9,675 nt of DNA from Ruminococcus sp. UBA4385 (GCA_002391065.1 DGRP01000068.1:600-10274), one strand, 5' to 3'; shown: positions 1 through 7,257, counted from the first letter of the stretch. Translations and numbers: made by a program. The notes: generated by a model from the letters alone, not told the origin.

Positions 1-2323
1 AAGCGCCTGCCATAAAGAGGTATTCACCCTCCTCAAACAGCATTTTTTCACTTCTGACATCAAAGATACTGAGAATATGCTTTGTCGCCCTGAGGGCAAC
101 TCTCTTCTGCTCGCCTGCTTTAAGATCAACACGCTCAAAGGCGCAGAGCTTCTTTATCGGTCTGCTGACAGAGCTGTCTGTCACAGTGAAATATACCTGC
201 ACAGCCTCGGCGCCGTCTATGTCCGATGTGTTCTTTACGCTGAGTGTTATTTCTGCTCCCTCATCGGTCTGCGTGACGCTCATATCGCTGTACTCAAAGC
301 TTGAATAGCTCAGTCCGTGCCCGAACGGATAAAGCGCCTTGCCCTTGAAGTACATATAGGTCGCACCCGAGGTCTCTATATCGTAGTCCATTATATCGGG
401 CAGGTCGAGGACATCTCTGTACCACGTTATCGGGGTCTTGCCCGAGGGATTGTTCTCGCCTGTCAGGGTCTTTGAAACGGCAGTGCCGAGCTCTGCTCCT
501 GCGTGAGATGTCCACAGCACCGCCGACACAGCTTCGCTCTCCCCGATAACCGAATAAGGGTAGCTTGAAACTATCACAAGAGCCGTGTTCTTGTTAGCCT
601 TTGCAAGCTCCTGAGCCATTCCCTCCTGCACGTTCAGTGAAAGAGTCTTTCTGTCGTAGCACTCCTTTGCAGTCTGAACAGGATAGTTGCCCGTACAGTA
701 GACTACCGCATCGGCCTGCTCTGCAAGGGTTTTAGCCCTGTCCCTGCCGAAGCTCACATACTCTATCTCAAACTCCTGATCTGAAACAACACCCCTCTGC
801 TTTGAGAGCGTAAGCCTGCCCTCTTCATCGGCACAAAGCCTTTCATGCCCGAGAAACTCCTCTATCAGTGTCTTTCCGCAGTACTCCCTGAAATTGAAGG
901 TCTCCCTTGTGAACCAGTCAAATATCCGCCTGTTGTGAAGCTTTATCTCTCCGCCGTCGAAAAGCCTTATGTATCTCTGATACTTCACCGAGAAAAGGTT
1001 CTTCCAGTTCTCGCCCCAGTCCTGTATCTCAAACAGAGCTCCGTCCCCGGGGCGGTCTGCATCTGCACGGACAGTTCCGTCCTCATAGGCGCAGAGGTAC
1101 TTTCCGTTTGAAGCCTTGACCGCCGCAATATCCCAGAGAGAATCCGTTATAACGCTGTCAAATTCACGCTTCATGCCCTCGGCTATTGTGTTCTCGTAGT
1201 TCCAGCAGCCTGTGTACCAGTCCATAAGGCAGTCATCATGGAGAGGCCCCAGCACTGCGACCTTTTTGCTCCTGTCAAGCGGCAGAAGCCCGTCATTTTT
1301 AAGCAGCGTTACCTGCTCAAGCGCTGCCCTGAGGTTTACCTTTCTGCTATCCTCGGTGTCGATAATGCTCTTGTCTATGCTGTCAAATTCGGTCTCATCA
1401 AGCTGACCGAGCCTTAGCCTTGCATAGAGGGTATTCGTCACAGAACGGTCAATATCAGCCCATGTGATAAGCCCCTCTGCGAGTGCCTTTTCAGCCGCCG
1501 CCCTTACCATGCTGTCATCATCGGTCATGGTGTCGCTGCCTGCTTCAAGGCAGTACTTATAGGCCTCGCTGTGAGTAACAGTGTACCTGTGAGCCATAAC
1601 GTTCTGGGAGAAGTCTCCGCCGTCGCTTACAACAAACCACAGCCCCCACTCGTCCTTGAGTATATTCTGTATATCCTCATTCATAATAGCAGGCAGACCG
1701 TTCAGCTCATTATAGGCCGCCATTATGCTCCTTGCGCCGCCCTCACGGATAGGTATCTCGAATGCCGCATAGTAGTACTCCCTTTTAAGTCTTGGAGTAA
1801 GATATGCAGAGCAGCTTCCTCTGTTGTGCTCGTTGTTGTTTGCGCAGAAGTGCTTGAGCGTCGGCACAGTCTTGAAAAAGCCCTCGGGGTTTTCTCCTGC
1901 CATGCCCTTTGTATACGAAGCTGTAAGCTGACCCGCAAGGCAGACATCTTCGCCGTAGGCTTCCTCGGTGCGCCCCCAGAGAGGGCTTCTCACCATATCT
2001 ACAGTCGGTCCCCACAGTGCCAGACCGCCCCTTTTGTCAGCATTATAATAGGCTCTTGCCTCATTTCCGGCTATCTCGCCGAGGCGCTCCATAAGCTCCT
2101 TATCAAAGGTTGAGGCAAGCCCTATCGGCTGCGGAAACACCGTAGACGAATGCTCCCTGTCTCTGCCGACATAGCCCCTTGCGACCTCGGTGCCTATATA
2201 AAACTCCGAAAGCCCCAGCCTTTCCACCTCATGATGATGAGTGGTCAGCAGTCCGAGCTTTTCTTCCTCGCTAAGCTTATCTGTGAGCTCCTTTGCACGG
2301 TCATAAAATCTATCATTTAACAT
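1..2323 (-). CDS. Glycoside hydrolase family 3 beta-glycosidase with inserted fascin-like domain (3' end cut by window edge)
   Basis: The reverse strand is open from ATG at 2323 to the left edge, giving 774 residues without a stop. GGAGG (2333-2337) lies 9 nt before the ATG. The N-terminal GH3 barrel shows W116-G117-R118 and G124-E125-D126, then K157-H158-F159 followed by ANNNE, and V231-V-S-D-G-G, whose D234 matches the family's catalytic nucleophile. The GH3 C-terminal domain starts near 340 (TLLKNDGLLPL) and is interrupted at about 402-520 by a beta-trefoil-like stretch (ASNGKYLCA, FEIQDW). It resumes with a candidate acid/base E554 in AKECYDR and YPFGHGLSYSSF (665-676), then a fibronectin-III-like domain (about 677-774). 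Only some 10-20 residues are probably missing. No signal peptide is visible, so the enzyme is probably cytoplasmic and acts on imported oligosaccharides or aryl glycosides by the retaining mechanism known for GH3. Beta-glucosidase and beta-xylosidase activity cannot be told apart here. The family call is firm; the substrate is unknown. Confidence 0.95.
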   Translation of the reverse strand, partial: MLNDRFYDRAKELTDKLSEEEKLGLLTTHHHEVERLGLSEFYIGTEVARGYVGRDREHSSTVFPQPIGLASTFDKELMERLGEIAGNEARAYYNADKRGGLALWGPTVDMVRSPLWGRTEEAYGEDVCLAGQLTASYTKGMAGENPEGFFKTVPTLKHFCANNNEHNRGSCSAYLTPRLKREYYYAAFEIPIREGGARSIMAAYNELNGLPAIMNEDIQNILKDEWGLWFVVSDGGDFSQNVMAHRYTVTHSEAYKYCLEAGSDTMTDDDSMVRAAAEKALAEGLITWADIDRSVTNTLYARLRLGQLDETEFDSIDKSIIDTEDSRKVNLRAALEQVTLLKNDGLLPLDRSKKVAVLGPLHDDCLMDWYTGCWNYENTIAEGMKREFDSVITDSLWDIAAVKASNGKYLCAYEDGTVRADADRPGDGALFEIQDWGENWKNLFSVKYQRYIRLFDGGEIKLHNRRIFDWFTRETFNFREYCGKTLIEEFLGHERLCADEEGRLTLSKQRGVVSDQEFEIEYVSFGRDRAKTLAEQADAVVYCTGNYPVQTAKECYDRKTLSLNVQEGMAQELAKANKNTALVIVSSYPYSVIGESEAVSAVLWTSHAGAELGTAVSKTLTGENNPSGKTPITWYRDVLDLPDIMDYDIETSGATYMYFKGKALYPFGHGLSYSSFEYSDMSVTQTDEGAEITLSVKNTSDIDGAEAVQVYFTVTDSSVSRPIKKLCAFERVDLKAGEQKRVALRATKHILSIFDVRSEKMLFEEGEYLFMAGA

Positions 2324-2338
2324 ATCCTGTTACCTCCG

Positions 2339-2354
2339 TAGGGTATTTTCCCTA
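2339..2354. promoter_or_regulatory. Small dyad at the predicted GH3 transcription start (possible operator)
   Basis: TAGGG (2339-2343) and CCCTA (2350-2354) form a 5-bp inverted repeat around a 6-nt AT spacer. It sits between the -10 box and the Shine-Dalgarno, where a repressor could act. The arms are short and a chance origin is possible. Confidence 0.25.
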
Positions 2355-2382
2355 TTTTACCACAAAAACGAAGGTTTTTCAA
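2354..2382 (-). promoter_or_regulatory. Predicted sigma-A promoter of the GH3 gene
   Basis: On the minus strand, TTGAAA (2382-2377) and TAAAAT (2359-2354) are separated by exactly 17 nt. A TG one base before the -10 forms an extended -10. The predicted start is near 2347, which leaves a short leader containing GGAGG. This would let the GH3 gene be transcribed separately from the germination operon just upstream. The call rests on consensus match only. Confidence 0.6.
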
Positions 2383-2420
2383 TAACCTTTCCTGCAATCC
2401 TTTTAACATTTTTCAGAAAG

Positions 2421-3545
2421 CTACTCCATTATACACCTGACTGTAAACCTCGGCTCGATCTGAGACACCAGCCTGCCTATCCTCTCCCTTTCCCTGAGAT
2501 AAAGCTCAGGCTCGCTCTGACGCACATATTTCCACACGCCCACAGCATCGTATCCTGCCCCCGAGGTCTTCTTCCATGCCCTCATTGCCATATCACCGAC
2601 ATACTGTGAAAGCTCCTCCTCAGATAGAAATTCACTGCCCTTTATATCCAACGAGACCGAAGCCGAAAGCTCAATATCCACACTGAATATGAGCTTATCT
2701 CCCTCTCGGGTGAGCCGACAGTCGGTGTCCGCATTGTCAAAGCGCACATCTGCACGTCTGCCGTCCTTTTCTATCACCGTGTCAAAATGCTCCGACCTGT
2801 CCCGAAGCAGCGACAGCCCGTAGCCCTCCTCATCATCAAGAATGCCCCTTACACGGCCCTCACTGATAACAGCCGTTCCCGAAACATCAATTACGGGCTC
2901 TTTCTTCTCACCGCCCTGCTCGGAGAGCTTCACCACGGGCACAGCAAAAAACTGCGGTGAGCGTATGCACGACAGAAAGCTCAGCATTGAGCACTGCTCC
3001 GTCCTGCCGCCTTTAAGACCCTCCTTCAGTGCCTTGAACAGGTTTTCCGAGCTTACAGTTCCTCGGTCAAGCTCCTGCATTATGACCTCCTCTGCCCTGT
3101 CCTCAGCCATGCAGACCTCCACCCCGAGGAAAACGCTGCGGTCTTTAAGGGCAAAGCTGAAAAGCTCCTCGGGGCTTGAAAAATCGGTATTACGCCCGAA
3201 GCATATCACCTGCAAATGCCCGAGAAACACATCTCTCCCAAGCTGAGCACTGCACTTGTCCACCGCCTCGGAGACTGTACGGGCTTTCTCCTTTATAAGC
3301 TGAACGTTGGAACGGCTTATATCTATCGGTATATCCGCACCTGCACCGCTTGAGCGAAACACCTGAAAGCTTACCTCATAGCCGTCATCGGTGCGGTCAA
3401 TTCCCAGCGCATGAACAAGAAGCCTGTTCTCTATATTGTGGTCAGCGGGCATAGAAAATGTCGCTGCCGCCAGCGCCGTGACAAGAAGCGCTATCCTTTT
3501 GCCTATGGTCAGTGTCCTGAATTTTCCGAGTTTAAGCTCTCTCAA
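2421..3545 (-). CDS. gerAC: Spore germination receptor subunit C (GerAC/Ger(x)C family), apparently without lipobox
   Basis: This is the third gene of the operon and encodes the C subunit, which in other spore formers is an inner-membrane lipoprotein of the germinant receptor. From a TTG start it has 374 residues, close to the family norm. Family features include LVHALGIDRTDDGYEVSFQVF (about 43-63), followed by RTVSEAVDKCSAQLGRDVFLGH and the C-terminal GerAC domain (about 220-370). The TTG at 3545 is preferred because GGAGG (3553-3557) lies 7 nt upstream and the start overlaps the gerAB stop by 14 nt, as expected for coupling. The longer in-frame GTG at 3578 (385 aa) has no ribosome site. The hydrophobic N-terminal segment (about 18-31) leads into TFSMPADHN, where relatives normally carry a lipobox ending in Cys-Trp. 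No cysteine is present there, so anchoring must differ or be lost. Expression is expected in the forespore, by analogy. Confidence 0.9.
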   Translation of the reverse strand: MRELKLGKFRTLTIGKRIALLVTALAAATFSMPADHNIENRLLVHALGIDRTDDGYEVSFQVFRSSGAGADIPIDISRSNVQLIKEKARTVSEAVDKCSAQLGRDVFLGHLQVICFGRNTDFSSPEELFSFALKDRSVFLGVEVCMAEDRAEEVIMQELDRGTVSSENLFKALKEGLKGGRTEQCSMLSFLSCIRSPQFFAVPVVKLSEQGGEKKEPVIDVSGTAVISEGRVRGILDDEEGYGLSLLRDRSEHFDTVIEKDGRRADVRFDNADTDCRLTREGDKLIFSVDIELSASVSLDIKGSEFLSEEELSQYVGDMAMRAWKKTSGAGYDAVGVWKYVRQSEPELYLRERERIGRLVSQIEPRFTVRCIME

Positions 3546-4611
3546 GCTGTTCCCTCCTGTCTGCAAGACGTTTCGCACCCATTACCGACAAGGGCACTGC
3601 AAGCATTGCCGCTGCCATGATAAAGCGACCGTCGGTATTGTAGGCGGTGCTCTCCCAGCTGCTTTGATTGAAGCTTATAAGCGCCGTTGCTGCCGACACC
3701 GCCGCCGACAGGATAACCGCCGCACTCCTGTCAAGAGCTCTCACAGCATGGCAGAGGCTTCTGCCTGCGCAGTGAAAAACAGCCCCGAGCCTTACTACTG
3801 CCAGTGTTGTCCAGACAGCCATAAACACAGCGTCGAATCTCTCCGTCATTGACGAGCCCGAGTACGCTCCGAGCGCTGAAAACGGAAGCTTTGATACCAG
3901 CACATAATCCCCGAGCATCATGGTAACAAAGCCTACCGCAAGCACAGCCAGCACTGTCTTAACTATAAGATAGTACGCTCCTGCCTTCAAAGGGCTGCCC
4001 TTTATCTCAGGAAGCATAACAAGCAGAAGCACCATATCCAGACTGCGGAGCAGCTCACACTTTACAGAGGCATACACTCCGCCCTTTATGTCCACCGAAG
4101 CCAGATGAAAGCTTAAAAGCCCGTCCTCGCTTGCGCCTGCCGAAAACAGAAGCACCACTACCGCAAAAACAAAAAACAGCGCCAGCATAAGCCCTGCGGT
4201 CTTTCCTATCACCGAGGGCTTCATAAGTGCGAGATACGCACTCACGGCACAGACAGCTATCACGGACGCAGTCCTCGGGAAAGCCCCCGAGCTCACATTG
4301 TCAAGAAAGTATGAGAGGTTTCCTGTCACCCTGTAAGCAAAGTACAGAAGCACCCCTGCATAGAACACTCCCGCAAGCCTGCCGAGCACAGGAGATACCT
4401 CTGCCGACACTGTACAGGGGTCTTTGCCGTCAAAGTGCTTATAAAGCAGGTATACGGGCACAAGAAAGAGCACCTCAATAATGCCTGCTAAAACTATACC
4501 TGCCATATATTCCGCAGGCGAGCCCAGCCCATGAGGGAAAAAGCTCATCAGTGAAAACAGGTGTCCGCAGAGCATTACCGCAAACATCTGCACAGGACTT
4601 ATCCTACTCAT
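3532..4611 (-). CDS. gerAB: Spore germination receptor subunit B (GerAB-type spore permease, APC superfamily)
   Basis: This 359-residue, highly hydrophobic protein has about ten predicted membrane segments and the Ser-Pro-x-Gln start (SRISPVQMFAVM) typical of GerAB permeases. Other recognisable parts are the amphipathic pattern LLRSLDMVLLLVMLPEIKG (187-205), GDYVLVSKLPFSAL (234-247) and a Met-Thr-Glu-Arg-Phe-Asp segment near 255-260. In characterised GerA receptors the B subunit binds the nutrient germinant and sits in the spore inner membrane with A and C. ATG at 4611 is chosen over ATG at 4656 because GGAGG (4618-4622) is 6 nt upstream and the length then fits the family. The start overlaps the gerAA stop by 8 nt (ATGAGTAG). 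The germinant cannot be predicted. Confidence 0.93.
   Translation of the reverse strand: MSRISPVQMFAVMLCGHLFSLMSFFPHGLGSPAEYMAGIVLAGIIEVLFLVPVYLLYKHFDGKDPCTVSAEVSPVLGRLAGVFYAGVLLYFAYRVTGNLSYFLDNVSSGAFPRTASVIAVCAVSAYLALMKPSVIGKTAGLMLALFFVFAVVVLLFSAGASEDGLLSFHLASVDIKGGVYASVKCELLRSLDMVLLLVMLPEIKGSPLKAGAYYLIVKTVLAVLAVGFVTMMLGDYVLVSKLPFSALGAYSGSSMTERFDAVFMAVWTTLAVVRLGAVFHCAGRSLCHAVRALDRSAAVILSAAVSAATALISFNQSSWESTAYNTDGRFIMAAAMLAVPLSVMGAKRLADRREQLERA
3553..3557 (-). promoter_or_regulatory. Ribosome binding site deciding the TTG start of gerAC
   Basis: GGAGG on the minus strand lies inside the last codons of gerAB, 7 nt before TTG at 3545. It favours this start over the GTG at 3578, which lacks any purine-rich site. 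Confidence 0.7.
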
Positions 4612-6067
4612 GCTCTCCCTCCCTGATGTCTGACAGTGTTGTGCGTGTTTTTTCATAATCCTTGAAGCTTTTCATAAACAGTATATCCCGAAGCGATGAC
4701 GGATAAAGCGGTGCGGCAGGCGCAGTATAGGATACGGCAAAGTCATCCATAGCGCAGATATTTACCGTTACTGCCGCAAGGCATACCGCTATTCCGAAAA
4801 GGCCTGCAAAGCCGCCTGCAAGAATGAAGATAAGTCTCAGTACTGCGGAAGGCTGTTCAAGCTGAGGGTTTACAAACGATGCCGTAGCCGTTATCCCGAC
4901 AACTATAAGAAGCGGTGCGGAAACTATTCCGCTTTTTACCGCTGCATCTCCTATGAAGAGCCCTCCCACGATAGAGACCGCACTCCCGACCGCCTTAGGA
5001 AGCCGCAGACCTGCTTCACGCATTATCTCAAAGAAGATCATAAGCATTATAACCTCAGCCATAAGCGGATAGGGCGTAGCTTCCTCGGCGGCTGAAAGGT
5101 TTAACAGAAGCTTCATTGAAAACACCTCGGGGTGATGGTCGGCAAGCGCCACATAAAGCCCCGGAAATCCCACCGCCAGAAAAAAGCTTATATACCGTAT
5201 CCAGCGGATAAAGGCACTGTAAAAGGGCTTTGAGGAGTAATCGTCCATTGTGGAGAAGCACTCCGCAAAAAGAGACGGCAGAATAAGTGCAAAGGGGGTT
5301 CCGTCAACTATAATGCAGACTCTCCCCTGCATAAGCCTTGTGCATACAAGGTCGGGGCGCTCGGTATAAATGCAAGAGGAAAACAGCGATTCCCCGAAGC
5401 TGTCATCTATAAAGGCCTCCGCATAGCCGCTTGTAAGCATAACATCAAGCCCTATCTCCGAAAGGCGCTTTTCGGTCTTTTCAACTATGTCGGAAGGGGC
5501 TCTGTCCTTTATATACATAATGCAGACATCGGTTTTTGAAAGCCTTCCGACCTTCTTTATGTCCATTACAAGCTTCGGTGTTTTCAGCCTTCTTCTCACC
5601 AGTGACATATTCACCCTGACCGTTTCGGTAAAGCTGTCCTGAGCGCATTTCACTGTAGGCTCAGCCTCGGGAGTTGAGACTGAGCGCATCTCATATCCCT
5701 GGAGCCCCAGTGCGCAGGCACGGCACTCGCCGTCTGCAAAAACAACCGCAAAGCCCGAAAACAAAAGCTGCGAAGCCGTATCAAGGCTGTACACAAGCTG
5801 TCTGTCGGCAGTCAGGAAGATGCTCTCGGTAATATGCCCGAATAAAGTCTGACCCTTTGGCAAGCCTGTGCGCTCAAGGTCGCTCAGCGGTCTCAGGACA
5901 GCTTCCGTAAGCTGCTGAGTACTTACCATGCCCTCTATTGAGGCGACCGCTATCCTCTGTCCGCAGATATGTGCCGAGGTGATATTCAGCTCCGCTGTCT
6001 GACAAAGCCTTTTCTGCAGCTCCCCGAGAGTTTCCGAAATGCTTGACGATATATCGTTTTTGTTCAT
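4604..6067 (-). CDS. gerAA: Spore germination receptor subunit A (GerAA family)
   Basis: This 487-residue product is the first gene of the operon. The soluble N-terminal half (about 1-280) includes SFTETVRVNMSLVRRRLKT (145-163), the counterpart of the family's GFxE...N..L.RRR motif. The membrane half (about 288-440) has roughly five segments and the strongly conserved run EEATPYPLMAE (328-338), FFEIMREAGLRLP (345-357), SIVGGLFIGDAAV (365-377) and TATASFVNP (393-401). GerAA proteins oligomerise, and work on B. subtilis GerA supports a ligand-gated ion channel role on germinant binding. The usual Gly-Pro-Arg-Glu-Gly before Phe is replaced by C141-A-Q-D-S145, so this is a divergent member. The start ATG at 6067 has only a weak GAAGTGA purine stretch and follows a two-codon ATG-AAG-TGA, suggesting modest initiation. 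Family identity is clear. Confidence 0.94.
   Translation of the reverse strand: MNKNDISSSISETLGELQKRLCQTAELNITSAHICGQRIAVASIEGMVSTQQLTEAVLRPLSDLERTGLPKGQTLFGHITESIFLTADRQLVYSLDTASQLLFSGFAVVFADGECRACALGLQGYEMRSVSTPEAEPTVKCAQDSFTETVRVNMSLVRRRLKTPKLVMDIKKVGRLSKTDVCIMYIKDRAPSDIVEKTEKRLSEIGLDVMLTSGYAEAFIDDSFGESLFSSCIYTERPDLVCTRLMQGRVCIIVDGTPFALILPSLFAECFSTMDDYSSKPFYSAFIRWIRYISFFLAVGFPGLYVALADHHPEVFSMKLLLNLSAAEEATPYPLMAEVIMLMIFFEIMREAGLRLPKAVGSAVSIVGGLFIGDAAVKSGIVSAPLLIVVGITATASFVNPQLEQPSAVLRLIFILAGGFAGLFGIAVCLAAVTVNICAMDDFAVSYTAPAAPLYPSSLRDILFMKSFKDYEKTRTTLSDIREGEHE
4618..4622 (-). promoter_or_regulatory. Ribosome binding site deciding the ATG start of gerAB
   Basis: GGAGG on the minus strand lies within the end of gerAA, 6 nt before ATG at 4611. 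The alternative ATG at 4656 has no comparable site, so the shorter 359-residue product is favoured. Confidence 0.75.
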
Positions 6068-6101
6068 TTTTTCACTTCATTTCTGTTCGTTTTCTGTCAA
6101 T

Positions 6102-6129
6102 ATATTCTTTACAGGCTGTAACAGAATAT
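6102..6129. promoter_or_regulatory. Near-perfect dyad in the divergent gerA / DUF421 intergenic region
   Basis: ATATTCT-TTACAG (6102-6114) and CTGTAA-C-AGAATAT (6116-6129) are inverted copies around a single G, broken only by one inserted C at 6122. The dyad lies centrally in the 111 bp between the two divergent starts, so it could serve both promoters. AGAATA facing right (6123-6128) resembles a forespore sigma-G -35 element, with AAAAATA 17 nt downstream as a weak -10. Facing left, CATAAAA (6143-6137) is a possible sigma-G -10 for gerA. The dyad is seen directly; its role as operator or paired promoter is inference. Confidence 0.4.
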
Positions 6130-6167
6130 TCGCAGCTTTTATGCAAAAAATAAAGGCAGAAAAATCT

Positions 6168-6173
6168 GGAGGT
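6168..6173 (+). promoter_or_regulatory. Ribosome binding site of the DUF421 gene
   Basis: GGAGGT lies 5 nt before ATG at 6179, which fixes this start. It contrasts with the weak site of the divergent gerAA. Confidence 0.7.
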
Positions 6174-6178
6174 CACAA

Positions 6179-6850
6179 ATGCTTATTGTTTTTATCAGAG
6201 CCGTAATACTGTACCTTGCACTGGTTTTCGGAATCAGGCTTATGGGCAAAAGGCAGATAGGGGAGCTCCAGCCCTCGGAGCTTGTAACTACGGTGCTTCT
6301 GTCAAATATTGCAACTCTTCCCGTTGAGGACACGGGCATACCCATGATAATAGGCATAATACCTATCTATACCCTCATAAGCATAGACGTCATAATGTCC
6401 TATGTGTCGCTGAAATGGAGAAAGGTAAGGAAGCTTGTGTGCGGCTCTCCGAAGATAGTGATCTCAGACGGCAGAGTTGACCAGAAGCAGCTTATTCGCC
6501 TGAGATATACGGCAGATGACCTGCTTGCTTCCCTCAGAAGCATGAGCATCTTTGACATCAGCGAGGTACAGCTTGCAGTGGTTGAAACGAACGGTACACT
6601 CTCGGTGTACCAGAAAAAAGCCTCTCAGCCTGTTACCTGCGGGGATATGAAAATACAGTCCGAGGACAGCGACCCTCCAATGCTTGTGATAGAAAACGGC
6701 TGCATTATTGACAATTCCTTGGAAAGTGCAGGCCTTGACAGAAAGGCTCTTCTCGGGGAGCTTGAACAGAAGGGTATGAGCCCCGATGATGTGTACATCT
6801 GCACCGCCGACAAAAACGGAATAGTAAACCTCATAAAAAAGGAGAAATAG
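6179..6850 (+). CDS. DUF421 / YetF-like membrane protein
   Basis: The 223 residues match the DUF421 (YetF/YcaP) layout. Three N-terminal hydrophobic segments (about 2-20, 35-49, 54-77) contain the signature R-L-M-G-K-R-Q-I-G-E-L-Q-P-S-E-L (20-35) and LLSNIATLP (40-48). A cytoplasmic YetF domain follows, with CGSPKIVISDGRV (88-100), the DDLLASLR helix (113-120), and DISEVQLAVVETNGTLSVYQ (126-145). The C-terminal portion (about 150-223) is less conserved. The biochemical role of this family is unknown; a DUF421-containing protein (2Duf) has been associated with the spore inner membrane and heat resistance in Bacillus. The gene diverges from gerAA and is followed one base after its stop by the DUF4363 gene, so the two form an operon. 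Family assignment is confident; a spore role is inferred from context only. Confidence 0.92.
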   Translation: MLIVFIRAVILYLALVFGIRLMGKRQIGELQPSELVTTVLLSNIATLPVEDTGIPMIIGIIPIYTLISIDVIMSYVSLKWRKVRKLVCGSPKIVISDGRVDQKQLIRLRYTADDLLASLRSMSIFDISEVQLAVVETNGTLSVYQKKASQPVTCGDMKIQSEDSDPPMLVIENGCIIDNSLESAGLDRKALLGELEQKGMSPDDVYICTADKNGIVNLIKKEK

Positions 6851-6851
6851 C

Positions 6852-7223
6852 ATGAAAAGGCTCTTTATAAGCATTTTTATCCTGATAATGATAACCGCCC
6901 TCGGTGTGTACTGCCTTGACGGTCTGCAAAAGGACTGCAAGTCTCTGACGGAAAAGCTCGGTGAAATATCCTCGTCAGCCTCGGACGGGCTGCTCGGCAC
7001 AGGGCAGATCAAAGAGCTTGACAGGCTGTGGGACAGCTTCAGCTTCAAGGGCTCGCTGCAGCTTGATTCTTCCTGTATTGATGACATCTCCGCCGAGATA
7101 AAACAGCTCGGTGTTCTCGTCAGAAGCGGCTCTGATGACGTTCAGCCCGAGTGCGCCTATCTGAGCGAAGCAATACGCTCTCTGTGCAGACGGCAGATAC
7201 CAAACCTTGAAGCAATTCTGTAA
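6852..7223 (+). CDS. DUF4363 family membrane-anchored protein
   Basis: This 123-residue product has an N-terminal signal anchor (FISIFILIMITALGVYCL, 5-22) and a helical, charged outside domain with a central Trp60. That arrangement fits DUF4363, a small clostridial family often found directly after DUF421 genes. GGAG (6841-6844) lies 7 nt before the ATG, which starts one base after the DUF421 stop, so the pair is co-transcribed and perhaps forms a complex. No catalytic motif is visible and no function is known. The family call is from overall pattern and neighbourhood rather than a diagnostic motif. Confidence 0.75.
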   Translation: MKRLFISIFILIMITALGVYCLDGLQKDCKSLTEKLGEISSSASDGLLGTGQIKELDRLWDSFSFKGSLQLDSSCIDDISAEIKQLGVLVRSGSDDVQPECAYLSEAIRSLCRRQIPNLEAIL

Positions 7224-7230
7224 GTTAGAG

Positions 7231-7257
7231 AAAAATCGCTTAAAGAGTGATTTTTTT
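7231..7257 (+). terminator. Intrinsic terminator after the DUF421–DUF4363 operon
   Basis: AAAAATCGCT (7231-7240) pairs with AGTGATTTTT (7246-7255) around a TAAAG loop. The stem is ten pairs with one G-U, and seven T follow the stem's GA. It begins 8 nt after the DUF4363 stop. The stem is AT-rich but position and T-run fit well. Confidence 0.75.

Noticed and set aside
1571..2113. A 180-codon open frame on the plus strand.
   Set aside because: It lies wholly antisense to the conserved catalytic domain of the GH3 gene, has no ribosome site and no recognisable domain.
2366..2381. A possible terminator hairpin (AAAAAC-CTTC-GTTTTT on the minus strand) after gerAC.
   Set aside because: The stem has only six mostly A-T pairs, no T-run follows, and it sits within the GH3 promoter spacer.
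6090..6100. TTGACA on the minus strand as a sigma-A -35 for gerAA.
   Set aside because: Seventeen bases downstream lies AAGTGA, not a -10 box, and the start would fall at the start codon.
6464..7087. A 207-codon open frame on the minus strand.
   Set aside because: It runs antisense across the DUF421 and DUF4363 genes, both of which are clear family members; composition looks like a shadow.
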